A stretch of 64,000 bases of DNA from positions 4,836,001-4,900,000 of the forward strand of contig NZ_JAMOAO010000001.1 of the NCBI RefSeq assembly GCF_030555055.1. Reading direction: 5' to 3'. The stretch's first letter is position 1; the number at the start of each line of letters is the position of its first letter. The DNA comes from Nocardiopsis sp. YSL2. Its GTDB lineage: Bacteria; Actinomycetota; Actinomycetes; Streptosporangiales; Streptosporangiaceae. This document shows, piece after piece, positions 1 to 7,577 of this stretch. The notes below the pieces were generated by a model, which worked only from the letters and a program-made list of their open reading frames with translations, had not been told where the DNA came from and did not search any database. Position numbers and translations under genes: made by a program.

Positions 1-2
1 AC

Positions 3-935
3 CGGACCGCCGAGCCCGGGCGGTACCGGCTGGTCATCAACCGGGCCTGCCCCTGGGCGCACCGGGTCGTCATCGTCCGCCGCCTCATGGGTCTGGAGGA
101 GGCGGTCTCGCTGGCCGTCACCGACCCCCGTCAGGAGATCATCGACGGCGACCCCCACTGGGTGTTCACCGAGGAGACCGGCAGCCCCGGGGGCAAGGAC
201 CCGGTCCTGGGCATCCACGCCCTGCGCGAGGCCTACCTCGCACGCGATCCCGGCTACACCGGAGGCGTCAGCGTGCCGGGGCTGGTCGACACCGCCAGCG
301 GGCACCTGGTCTCCAACGACTACGACCGGCTCTCCCTCGACATGGCCACCGAATGGGGCGGCCTGGTACGGGACGGCGCTCCCGACCTGTACCCTTCCGC
401 GCTGCGCGACGAGATCGAGTCCCTGGGTACGGAGATCTACCGGGACCTCAACAACGGCGTCTACCGCTCCGGGTTCGCGCCCGACCAGAAGCGCTACGAC
501 CGGGCGGTGGCCGGAGTGTTCCGCAGGCTCGACGCTCTGGAGGAACGCCTCACCTCGCGCCGCTACCTCGTCGGTGACGCCATCACCATGGCCGACATCA
601 GGCTCTTCACGACCCTGGTGCGCTTCGACGCCGTCTACCACGGCCACTTCAAGTGCAACGTGCGCAAGCTCGCGGAGTACCCGGCGCTGTGGGCCTATGC
701 CCGCGATCTGTTCCAGACACCCGGGTTCGGCGACACGACGCACTTCGACCACATCCGTGTGCACTACTACTTCGTCCACACGGCCATCAATCCGACGCGG
801 GTGGTCGCGGCCGGGCCCGACCCCCGCCTGTGGCTGGCCGCCCACGGGCGTGAGGAACTGAGCGGCACCCCCTTCCGGGCCGGCACCTCGCCGGGCCCGG
901 TCCCGGTCGGCGAACGCGTCCCCGCTCCGGCCTGA
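3..935 (+). CDS. Glutathionyl-hydroquinone reductase (YqjG/ECM4 family), 5' end cut by the window
   Basis: The frame is open from the window edge, so the N-terminus is missing. The first visible residues carry CPWAHR, the catalytic Cys motif of Xi-class GST-like glutathionyl-hydroquinone reductases (Cys at about residue 16 of the visible part). This family reduces glutathionyl- or mycothiol-type hydroquinone adducts in the cytosol. Downstream are the family hallmarks NDYDRLSLDM, the ERL..RRYLVGD..TMADIRLF GST C-terminal helix region and the YFVHTAINPTR tail. The first in-frame ATG (position 87) lies after the catalytic Cys and is not the start. Actinomycetes use mycothiol, so the in vivo thiol is uncertain. 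Confidence 0.9.
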   Translation, partial: RTAEPGRYRLVINRACPWAHRVVIVRRLMGLEEAVSLAVTDPRQEIIDGDPHWVFTEETGSPGGKDPVLGIHALREAYLARDPGYTGGVSVPGLVDTASGHLVSNDYDRLSLDMATEWGGLVRDGAPDLYPSALRDEIESLGTEIYRDLNNGVYRSGFAPDQKRYDRAVAGVFRRLDALEERLTSRRYLVGDAITMADIRLFTTLVRFDAVYHGHFKCNVRKLAEYPALWAYARDLFQTPGFGDTTHFDHIRVHYYFVHTAINPTRVVAAGPDPRLWLAAHGREELSGTPFRAGTSPGPVPVGERVPAPA

Positions 936-1046
936 CGGGGGAACCCCGGGCCCGCGGCCGGAACGGGCCGTCCTCCTCCGGTCGGCTGGCCGGTCGCGGC
1001 CGCCCCCGTGCGCTTCCGGTTCCGGCGCGTCCGCGTGGGCGCGCCG

Positions 1047-1892
1047 TCAGTCCAGCCGGTACCACTGCCGGGCGGTGCCGCCCATGACCTGGTCGGTCTC
1101 GGTGGGGGAGAGGCCCGCCAGCAGGTCCTCGGCGGTGCGGACCACGGCGGAGTGGTCCGCTGCGAGCGTGCACACGGGCCAGTCGGAGCCGAACATCAAC
1201 CGGTCCGGGCCGAACAGGTCGAGGGCGCGGTGGACGTACGGCGCCAGGTGTTCGGGCCGCCAACGGGTCCAGTCGGCCTCGGTGACCAGGCCGGACAGCT
1301 TCGCCGACACGTGGGGCAGTCGGGCGAGCGCGGCCGTGCGGGCGGCCCAGGGGGAGTCGTCGGGCGAGGGCGCGCCGGCGATCGGCGGCTTGCCGAGGTG
1401 GTCGAGGACGAAGCGGACCTCGGGCAGGGAGCGCGCCGCGGCTTCGGCGGCGGGCAGCTGCGCGGGGGTGACCAGCAGGTCGAAGGCCAGCCCGGCGGCC
1501 CCCGCGGCGGCGATCCCGCGCAGCACCTCGGGGCGCAGGAGCCAGTCGGGGTCCGGTTCGATCTCGGCGGGGTGGCGCACCGCCACCAGCTCGCCCGGGC
1601 CCTCGGCCAGCTCGGCCAGGACGTCGTGCACCCCGGGGTCGGTCAGGTCCACCCACCCGACCACACCCGCGATCAGAGTGCTCCCGGCGCAGGCCGACAG
1701 CAGGTCCCGTGTCTCGCGCAGGTCCGTGGCGGCCTCCACGACCACCGTCGCCCCGAAGCCCTCGCGGCGGGCGAGGGCTTCGAGCCGGCCGGTGTCGAAC
1801 CGGCCCCACAGCGGTTCGGTCCCCGGCCCGGACAGGCGCGGGTACTCCCGCTCGGAGGTGTCCCACAGGTGGTGGTGCGCGTCCACTCGCAC
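1047..1892 (-). CDS. Amidohydrolase-family sugar lactonase, probably L-fucono-1,5-lactonase
   Basis: The 281-residue protein starts MRVDAHHHLWD, the metal-binding entry motif of the cog3618 amidohydrolases (Amidohydro_2). His6/His8, Lys198 (SAKLSG), His165 (LDHLGKPP) and Asp237 (FGSDWPV) are the expected barrel active-site positions. Members of this family hydrolyse L-fucono-, rhamnono- and galactono-lactones. It is the last gene of the leftward importer arm, about 110 bp after the permease, and the other fucose enzymes lie in the divergent arm. That context supports fuconolactonase, the second oxidative step (lactone to L-fuconate). L-rhamnono-lactonase is the main alternative. Confidence 0.85.
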   Translation of the reverse strand: MRVDAHHHLWDTSEREYPRLSGPGTEPLWGRFDTGRLEALARREGFGATVVVEAATDLRETRDLLSACAGSTLIAGVVGWVDLTDPGVHDVLAELAEGPGELVAVRHPAEIEPDPDWLLRPEVLRGIAAAGAAGLAFDLLVTPAQLPAAEAAARSLPEVRFVLDHLGKPPIAGAPSPDDSPWAARTAALARLPHVSAKLSGLVTEADWTRWRPEHLAPYVHRALDLFGPDRLMFGSDWPVCTLAADHSAVVRTAEDLLAGLSPTETDQVMGGTARQWYRLD

Positions 1893-2002
1893 GGAGGTGT
1901 CCTTTCGGTCGGAGTCGCCTGGTTCGTCTGGCCTTCCGGCTCACTGGGGCCGAGGTCGCGGTCGGTGGAGACCCCTCCCGGGCGGCCTCCACCGCACACG
2001 CC

Positions 2003-3043
2003 CTAGTCCTGGGCCCGGCCCGTGGTCAGGCGGGCGATCATCAGGGCGAACAGGATGATCGCGCCCTGGACCGCCTGGATCCAGAACGACGACACCTGGG
2101 CCAGCGTGAGCAGGTTCGTCACCACGCCGAGCAGGAGTACGCCCGAGAGCGCGCCGAACATGGTGCCGCGTCCACCGTCCAGGCTGATCCCGCCGATGAC
2201 GGCCGCGGCGAAGACGGTGAAGATCATGTCGGCGCCCTGGTTGGCGCTGATCGCGCCGACGTAGCCGGTGAGCATGAGCCCGCCGATCGAGGCGAGCGTC
2301 CCGCCGACCGCGTACACGCAGATGATGGTGCGCTCCACGCGGATCCCGGCGGCGCGCGCCGCTTCGGGGTTGCCGCCGATCGCGTACAGCGACCGGCCCA
2401 GGCGGTGGTACTTCAGCAGGAGGCCGGCGATCGCGTAGGCGACCAGTGCCACCCACACCGACGCCGGCACGCCCAGGAACGTGGTCGTGGTGATGGCGAA
2501 GAACGCGTCGGGCATGTCGAAGAGCGTGCGCCCCTCGCTCAGCCCCACGTGCAGGCCGCGCAGCACGATGAGCATCGCCAGCGTCACGATGAACGCGTTG
2601 AGCCTCAGCTTCACCACGAGCAGCCCGTTGACCAGGCCCAGGATCGCACCGAGCGCCACCGTGGTGCCCAGGCCGAGCGCGGCGGTCAGCTCGGTGCCGA
2701 ATCCGGCGGAGGCCGCGGGCAGCACCAGCATCGCGCCGATCGCGGGCGCCAGGCCGACGTTGGACTCGATGGACAGGTCGAACTTGCCGGTGATGAGGAT
2801 GAGCGACTCGGCCAGCACCATCATCGCCAGCGCGCTGGAGGCCGCCACGATGCTGATGAGGTTGGCCTGGCTGAGGAAGTTCGGGCTGGTGAACGACCCC
2901 ACGACGAGCAGGGCCAGCAGGGCGGGCACCAGCGCCAGCTCCCGCAGCCGCTCCACCAGGACGCGGCGCACGATCGATCCGCGCCCGCCGCCCGCGTCCT
3001 GCGCGGCCTCGTGCCGTGGTCGGGTCACGTTCTCGATGGTCAC
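2003..3043 (-). CDS. Sugar ABC transporter permease (RbsC/BPD_transp_2 family), probably L-fucose
   Basis: This is a 346-residue polytopic membrane protein with about 8-10 hydrophobic segments. It has the RbsC-like signatures GKFDLSIES, GRSLYAIGGNPEAARAAGI and SLDGGRGTMFGALSGVLLLG. I chose the GTG at 3043. It overlaps the ATPase stop by four bases (GTGA) and is preceded by an AAGGAG box (GAAGGAGTACACGC). A longer reading from 3088 would overlap the ATPase by 49 bp and has no comparable RBS. It forms an importer with the ATPase and lipoprotein just upstream and is co-transcribed leftward with the lactonase. Confidence 0.9.
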   Translation of the reverse strand: MTIENVTRPRHEAAQDAGGGRGSIVRRVLVERLRELALVPALLALLVVGSFTSPNFLSQANLISIVAASSALAMMVLAESLILITGKFDLSIESNVGLAPAIGAMLVLPAASAGFGTELTAALGLGTTVALGAILGLVNGLLVVKLRLNAFIVTLAMLIVLRGLHVGLSEGRTLFDMPDAFFAITTTTFLGVPASVWVALVAYAIAGLLLKYHRLGRSLYAIGGNPEAARAAGIRVERTIICVYAVGGTLASIGGLMLTGYVGAISANQGADMIFTVFAAAVIGGISLDGGRGTMFGALSGVLLLGVVTNLLTLAQVSSFWIQAVQGAIILFALMIARLTTGRAQD

Positions 3044-4548
3044 GCGTGTACTCCTTCGATCGAGGCGACCAGGTCGGCGTCGCGCCACCCGGCCGGGTGT
3101 TCGGCGACGGCCTCGCCGTGGAACAGGACGACGACCCGGTCGCAGCGGCGCAGGTCGTCCAGCTCGTCGGAGACCACGAGCACGGCGGTGCCCTCCTCCC
3201 TGACGGAGTCGATGACGCCGAGGAGGGCCTCCTTGGACTTCACGTCGACTCCCGCGGTCGGGTTGAGGAGCACCAGGACGCGCGGACGGGTGGCCAGGGC
3301 CCGGGCCATGACGACCTTCTGCTGGTTGCCGCCCGACAGCGCGCTGACGGACTGGTCGGTCCCCTGGGTCCGGATGTCCAGGTCGGTGATCATGCGGCGG
3401 CCGAAGGCGCGCCGCCGGTCGGGGCGGACGAACCCGGCCGGGCCGAGCCGGTCGCCGATGGTCAGCGTGGCGTTCTCGCCCACCGTCAGTTCCGGCACCA
3501 GGCCCTGGTGGTGGCGGTCACGGGGCACGCATCCGATACCCGCGGCCAGAGCGGTGGGGACGTCCCCGGTGGGGTGCGCCGTGCCGTCGACCGCGACGGT
3601 CCCGGCGGCGGCCGCGCGCAGCCCCACCAGGGTCTCGGCCAACTCGGCCTTCCCGCTGGCGCTGCTGCCCGCCAGGCCCACGACCTCTCCGGAGCGCACG
3701 GTCAGGTCCACGCCCTCGAAGCCGTCACCGCTCAGGCCGAGCACCTCCAGCCGGGGCGGCGCGGTCGGGGATACCCGGGGTTCGGGCACGCCCTCGGTGA
3801 GTTCCTCGGCGGTTCCGGTCATCGCCTCGATCAGCGCGGACCGGGGCAGGTCGGCGACCGGCGCGGTGACGATGTGTCGGGCGTCGCGCAGGACGGTGAC
3901 GTCCTGGCACACCTCGTACACCTCCTGGAGGTGGTGGGAGATGTACAGGAACGTCACACCCCTGTCCTGCAGGTCCCGCATGCGGGTGAAGAGCCGGTCG
4001 ATCCCGGCCTTGTCCAGCTGGGCGGTGGGCTCGTCCAGCACCACGAACCGGGCGCCGTGGGACAGGGCGCGGGCGATCTCCACCAGCTGGCGGTCCTCCA
4101 CGCCCAGGTCGCGGACCTGGCGGTCCACGTCCACGTGCACGCCCCACTGGTCCAGGAGGTCGCGGGCCGTGCGGCGCATGCGCCGCCAGTCGATCAGGCC
4201 GAGCCTGTTGAGGGGCTGGCGGTGGACGAAGAGGTTCTCGGCCACCGTCAGGTGGGCGACGGCGGTCGAGCGCTGGTAGACGCACGCCACCTTGGTGCGC
4301 CAGCCCTCCCGGTCCGCCAGGGCGGGTGCCGGCCCGCCCTGGAAGCGGACGTGCCCGGTGTCGGGCGCGGAGAGACCGGTCAGGATCGAGACCAGGGTGG
4401 ACTTGCCGGCGCCGTTGCGGCCCACCAGGGCGTGCGAGCGTCCGGGGTGCACGGTCAGGTCGACCTCGTGCAGTGCGGTCGTGGACCCGAACCGGCGGCC
4501 CACTCCGACCGCTTCCGCCAGGGGCGGGGGGTCGTGTGCGGTGGTCAT
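3040..4548 (-). CDS. Sugar ABC transporter ATPase with two nucleotide-binding domains (RbsA/MglA type)
   Basis: The 502-residue protein has tandem ABC domains. The first has Walker A GRNGAGKST (43-51) and Walker B LDEPTA (171-176). The second has a degenerate P-loop GSSASGK (294-300), signature LSGGNQQK (404-411) and LLNPTAGVD (427-435), where the usual D-E pair of Walker B is replaced by L-N. Duplicated ATPases of this type power CUT2 monosaccharide importers. It sits 24 bp after the binding protein and overlaps the permease by four bases, so the three are an operon. The substrate is inferred as L-fucose from the neighbouring pathway. Confidence 0.92.
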   Translation of the reverse strand: MTTAHDPPPLAEAVGVGRRFGSTTALHEVDLTVHPGRSHALVGRNGAGKSTLVSILTGLSAPDTGHVRFQGGPAPALADREGWRTKVACVYQRSTAVAHLTVAENLFVHRQPLNRLGLIDWRRMRRTARDLLDQWGVHVDVDRQVRDLGVEDRQLVEIARALSHGARFVVLDEPTAQLDKAGIDRLFTRMRDLQDRGVTFLYISHHLQEVYEVCQDVTVLRDARHIVTAPVADLPRSALIEAMTGTAEELTEGVPEPRVSPTAPPRLEVLGLSGDGFEGVDLTVRSGEVVGLAGSSASGKAELAETLVGLRAAAAGTVAVDGTAHPTGDVPTALAAGIGCVPRDRHHQGLVPELTVGENATLTIGDRLGPAGFVRPDRRRAFGRRMITDLDIRTQGTDQSVSALSGGNQQKVVMARALATRPRVLVLLNPTAGVDVKSKEALLGVIDSVREEGTAVLVVSDELDDLRRCDRVVVLFHGEAVAEHPAGWRDADLVASIEGVHA

Positions 4549-4572
4549 GAGGTGTCCTCGGGATAGGAAGGG

Positions 4573-5613
4573 TCAGTCCGCGACGCTGTTGCCCCACAGC
4601 TCGGGGTCGTCGACGTTGTCGATGGTCACCAGCGGGGTGGGGAGCTGGTCCTCCAGGAGGCCGTTGTCGAGCTCGACGATCTCGCTGCCGTGGTCGGTGG
4701 GCCCGGGCTCGAAGGTCTCCCCGGCCAGCGCGGCCCGGATGTAGTGGAGGCCGTAGCGGGCGTAGTCGTCGGCGGGCTGGGACAGCGTCGCGTCGATCTC
4801 ACCGTCGCGGATCGCCTGCAGCTCCTGGGGGATGCCGTCGTTGGACACGATGGTGATGTGTCCGTCCTCCCCGGCCTCGTGCAGCATGCCCTTGCTCCGC
4901 AGGGTCTGCAGGGTGGGGGCGAGGTAGACGCCGCCCGCCTGCATGTAGATGCCCTCGATGTCGGGGTTGTCGTTGAGGAGGGCGTCGAGCTGGCTGGCGG
5001 CCTTGTCGCCCTCCCAGTCGGCCGGGATGTTGAGGACCTCCAAGCCGGGGTGCTCCTCGTCCACGCACTCCTGGAAGGCCTCGGAGCGGTCGCGGCCGTT
5101 GACGGAGGCCAGGTCGCCCTGGATCTGGACGACCTTGCCCTCGCCGATCTCCTCGCCCAGGTAGCGGCAGGCCTCCAGCCCGTAGCCGCGGTTGTCGGCT
5201 CGCACGACCATGAAGACCTCGCCGCTCTCGGGGGCGACGTCGACGGCCACGACGGGGACCTCGCGGTCCGCGGCCCGTTCGAGCCCGGTGGCGATGGCGG
5301 CGCTGTCCAGCGGGGAGACGACCAGGCCGGCGACCCCCTGGTTGATCAGGGTGTCCATGTCGGTGGTCTGCTGCGCGGCGTCGCCGTCGGAGTTGACGGT
5401 GGGCAGGGCGTCCACGTCCAGCTCCTCGGCCATCGCGGGGACGTAGGAGTTGTAGGACTGCCAGAACGGCGAGGTGAGCATCGGCAGGACGACGCCGACC
5501 TGTTCGCCTTCGGCGGCCGCTCCGGGGCCGAGGTCGTCGGTGGTTCCGCAGCCGGTGGCCAGAGCGAGCGAGGCGACCAGCGCGCCCCAGCGCACGGCGT
5601 TCTTCGGGGGCAT
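4573..5613 (-). CDS. Sugar ABC transporter substrate-binding lipoprotein (Peripla_BP_4, RbsB-like)
   Basis: This 346-residue protein has a lipoprotein signal: the positively charged MPPKNAVRW start, a hydrophobic segment, and lipobox ATGC with Cys22 as the predicted lipidated residue. The mature part has the fold motifs of ribose/galactose-type binding proteins (GVVLPMLTSPFWQSYN, GVAGLVVSPLDSAAI, VDVAPESGEVFMVV). It would sit on the outer face of the membrane and deliver a monosaccharide to the downstream permease/ATPase. It is the first gene of the leftward arm and diverges from the GntR regulator across a 204-bp control region. L-fucose is the inferred ligand. Confidence 0.92.
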   Translation of the reverse strand: MPPKNAVRWGALVASLALATGCGTTDDLGPGAAAEGEQVGVVLPMLTSPFWQSYNSYVPAMAEELDVDALPTVNSDGDAAQQTTDMDTLINQGVAGLVVSPLDSAAIATGLERAADREVPVVAVDVAPESGEVFMVVRADNRGYGLEACRYLGEEIGEGKVVQIQGDLASVNGRDRSEAFQECVDEEHPGLEVLNIPADWEGDKAASQLDALLNDNPDIEGIYMQAGGVYLAPTLQTLRSKGMLHEAGEDGHITIVSNDGIPQELQAIRDGEIDATLSQPADDYARYGLHYIRAALAGETFEPGPTDHGSEIVELDNGLLEDQLPTPLVTIDNVDDPELWGNSVAD

Positions 5614-5663
5614 GGGGGGAGCTCCTTGGGGGAGAAGGGGTGTCGAGGAAGCAGAGAGAAAGA

Positions 5664-5674
5664 TTGTCGGACCA
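5664..5674. promoter_or_regulatory. FadR-type GntR operator, site 1 (importer arm)
   Basis: TTGTCGGACCA fits the imperfect palindrome T-K-G-T-C-N-G-A-C-M-A, which recurs at 6610, 6623 (partly) and 6694. It lies about 50 bp upstream of the importer start, so binding would block the leftward promoter. The consensus T.GT...AC.A is typical of FadR-subfamily GntR proteins, and the only such regulator here is the gene at 5818. Confidence 0.6.
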
Positions 5675-5721
5675 GAGAGTCAGATCATCCGATAAAAAGC
5701 CGAAAATGTGCCGGTTTTGCG

Positions 5722-5735
5722 GTGATCTGGGTCAC
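5722..5735. promoter_or_regulatory. Crp-like box in the fucose divergent promoter region
   Basis: GTGATCTGGGTCAC matches the Crp half-site pattern GTGA-N6-TCAC. The exact reverse complement of this 14-mer lies upstream of the Ssu-like importer at 58535-58548. It is centred between the divergent importer and regulator genes. Next to it are inverted copies of CAGATCAT (5681-5688) and ATGATCTG (5753-5760). A possible -10 (TATGAT, 5752-5757) for the regulator gene lies just downstream. Confidence 0.55.
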
Positions 5736-5817
5736 GAAATCTAGCCTTTGGTATGATCTGTTGTACTCGGCGCGTTCTGCCGTGTCAAGAAACCGCATGA
5801 CGAGGAGCTCCCACCCC

Positions 5818-6573
5818 ATGTCCACCAGCAGCGAGCGAACCACCGCGCGGACCTCGGTGACCCAGCGGGCGATCGACCAGGTCAAGGCGATGATCGCCGA
5901 GGGCGAGCTGCGCCCCGGCGAACGCCTGCCCACCGAGCGGGAGTTCGCCGCCACCCTCGGGCTCTCGCGCAGCTCGATGCGTGAGGCGATCCGGGCCCTG
6001 ACGATCATGGGGGTGCTGGAGATCCGGCACGGCGCGGGGGTCTACGTCACCGGCCTGCGCCCCAGCGACCTGCTGGAGACCTTCGGCGTGGTCGCCGAGA
6101 TCTCCCGTGGTCAGACCCTGGTCGAGATCCTCCAGATCCGCCGGATCCTGGAGGCGCACGCGACCGCGACCGCGGCCGCCCGCATCACCGGCGAGGAGCT
6201 GGCCGAGGTGCGCCGCCACCTCGACCGCATCGGTGAGGGCCAGACCGTGGAGGAGATGGTCAGCGCGGACCGCGACTTCCACCGGTCGATCGTGGCGGCC
6301 GCGGGCAACGCCACCCTGGCGGCCGTGCTCGACGGGCTGTCCTCGCGGACCTTCCGCGCCCGCGTCTGGCGCGGGCACGAGGACGAGGGGGTGCTCGGGC
6401 GCCTGCACAGCGACCACGAGCGCATCTACCAGGCCCTGGACAGGCGCGATCCGCAGGCCGCGCACACCGCCGCGGCCGCGCACGTGTTGGAGGTGGAGGC
6501 CTGGCTGCGCGTCCGTGACGCCGACGGCGGGCCGGGGGCTTCCGGCGGCCGGGGTGCCGCCGCCGGCCGGTGA
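5818..6573 (+). CDS. FadR-subfamily GntR transcriptional regulator of the fucose cluster
   Basis: The 251-residue protein has an N-terminal winged HTH (ERLPTEREFAATLGLSRSS, EIRHGAGVYV) followed by an all-helical FCD ligand-binding domain (LVEILQIRRILE, DRDFHRSIVAAAGN, SDHERIYQAL). I chose the ATG at 5818 because GAGGAG at 5802-5807 lies ten bases before it. An ATG at 5797 would add seven residues with no visible RBS. It sits between the divergent importer and enzyme arms, and palindromes of one type flank it. It most likely represses both arms until a pathway intermediate such as L-fuconate or a keto-deoxy acid binds. The inducer is inferred. Confidence 0.88.
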   Translation: MSTSSERTTARTSVTQRAIDQVKAMIAEGELRPGERLPTEREFAATLGLSRSSMREAIRALTIMGVLEIRHGAGVYVTGLRPSDLLETFGVVAEISRGQTLVEILQIRRILEAHATATAAARITGEELAEVRRHLDRIGEGQTVEEMVSADRDFHRSIVAAAGNATLAAVLDGLSSRTFRARVWRGHEDEGVLGRLHSDHERIYQALDRRDPQAAHTAAAAHVLEVEAWLRVRDADGGPGASGGRGAAAGR

Positions 6574-6581
6574 TCGAGCCC

Positions 6582-6610
6582 TTGACACTCCTGTGAACCG
6601 AACCTAGATT
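6582..6610 (+). promoter_or_regulatory. Sigma-70 type promoter of the fucose enzyme operon
   Basis: TTGACA (6582-6587), a 17-bp spacer and TAGATT (6605-6610) make a near-consensus housekeeping promoter. The last base of the -10 is the first base of operator site 2, which fits repression by steric block. Confidence 0.65.
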
Positions 6611-6620
6611 GGTCGGACAA
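6610..6620. promoter_or_regulatory. FadR-type GntR operator, site 2
   Basis: TGGTCGGACAA is close to the reverse complement of site 1 (one central base differs). It covers the end of the -10 and the likely start point of the enzyme operon. A weaker copy, TGGTCTGACTC, follows at 6623-6633. Confidence 0.6.
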
Positions 6621-6693
6621 TATGGTCTGACTCAGACAAGAAACGCCCAGATTATCGGCTTTCTTTGTGCTGAGACTGCCTCGTTGGACCACA

Positions 6694-6704
6694 TGGTCCG
6701 ACCA
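6694..6704. promoter_or_regulatory. FadR-type GntR operator, site 3
   Basis: TGGTCCGACCA is the most symmetrical copy (TGGTC-C-GACCA). It overlaps a second dyad GGACCA-N2-TGGTCC at 6686-6699. It lies in the leader 22 bp before the first enzyme start, so a bound regulator could also act as a roadblock. Confidence 0.6.
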
Positions 6705-6725
6705 CTAGGTGAAAGGTGTGTGATC

Positions 6726-7577
6726 GTGCGGTTCTTGCGCGTCGGCCCGGCCCGGGCCGAACGTCCCGCCGTGCTCGCCCCCGATGGAGCACTGTTCGAC
6801 CTGTCCCCCCTCACCGACGACATCGACGGCGCCTTCCTCGCCGGAGCCGGTCCCGACCGGGCCCGCGACGCCCTCGACGCGGGACGCCTGGAGCGCCTGG
6901 ACGCGCCGGACCTGCGGGTGGGCGCCCCGGTGGCCCGCCCTGGCCAGGTCGTGTGCATCGGGCTGAACTACGCCGCCCACGCGGCCGAGAGCGGAGTCGA
7001 ACCGCCCGCGGAACCGGTGGTGTTCACCAAGGCGCCGAACACGGTCGTCGGACCGGAGGACGAGGTCCTCATCCCCCGCGGCAGCACCAAGACCGACTAC
7101 GAGGTCGAACTGGCCGTGGTCCTGGGCGGCACCGCCCGGTACCTGGACTCCCCGGCGGACGCGGCCGGGGTCATCGCCGGCTACGCCGTCTCCAACGACG
7201 TCTCCGAACGCGAGTTCCAGCTGGAGCGCGGCGGCCAGTGGGTCAAGGGGAAGTCGTGCGAGACGTTCAACCCGCTGGGGCCGTGGCTGGTCACCCCCGA
7301 CGAGGTCGGCGATCCGCAGGACCTGGCGCTGCGGCTGTGGGTCAACGGCGAGCTGGTCCAGGACGGCCACACCGGCGACATGGTCTTCGGGGTCCACCAC
7401 CTCGTGTGGTACCTGAGCCAGTTCACCGTGCTCGAACCCGGCGACGTCGTCAACACCGGCACCCCCGCCGGGGTGGCCTTGGGCCGCCCGGGCCAGCCCT
7501 ACCTGCGCCAGGGCGACACGGTGGAGCTGGAGATCACCGGCCTCGGCCGCCAGCGCCAGAAGATGGGGCAGGCGTGA
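6726..7577 (+). CDS. Fumarylacetoacetate hydrolase family protein, probably 2,4-diketo-3-deoxy-L-fuconate hydrolase
   Basis: This 283-residue FAH-fold enzyme has metal ligands Glu126, Glu128 ([12 protein letters not shown]) and Asp158 (SNDVSERE). The family segments [26 protein letters not shown] and [14 protein letters not shown] are also present. I chose the GTG at 6726: GAAAGG at 6711-6716 is well spaced and the protein then begins MRFLRVGP as in relatives. The upstream TTG frame at 6609 runs through the operators. In non-phosphorylating fucose catabolism this enzyme cleaves the diketo acid to pyruvate and L-lactate. It is the first gene of the enzyme arm and overlaps the next gene by four bases. 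Confidence 0.88.
   Translation: MRFLRVGPARAERPAVLAPDGALFDLSPLTDDIDGAFLAGAGPDRARDALDAGRLERLDAPDLRVGAPVARPGQVVCIGLNYAAHAAESGVEPPAEPVVFTKAPNTVVGPEDEVLIPRGSTKTDYEVELAVVLGGTARYLDSPADAAGVIAGYAVSNDVSEREFQLERGGQWVKGKSCETFNPLGPWLVTPDEVGDPQDLALRLWVNGELVQDGHTGDMVFGVHHLVWYLSQFTVLEPGDVVNTGTPAGVALGRPGQPYLRQGDTVELEITGLGRQRQKMGQA

Noticed and set aside
1709-4279. Very long plus-strand open frame (about 856 codons) opposite the lactonase, permease and ATPase genes
   Set aside because: It is antisense to three recognisable genes, shows no domain and is His/Arg/Gln-rich low-complexity. It comes from the high GC of third codon positions.
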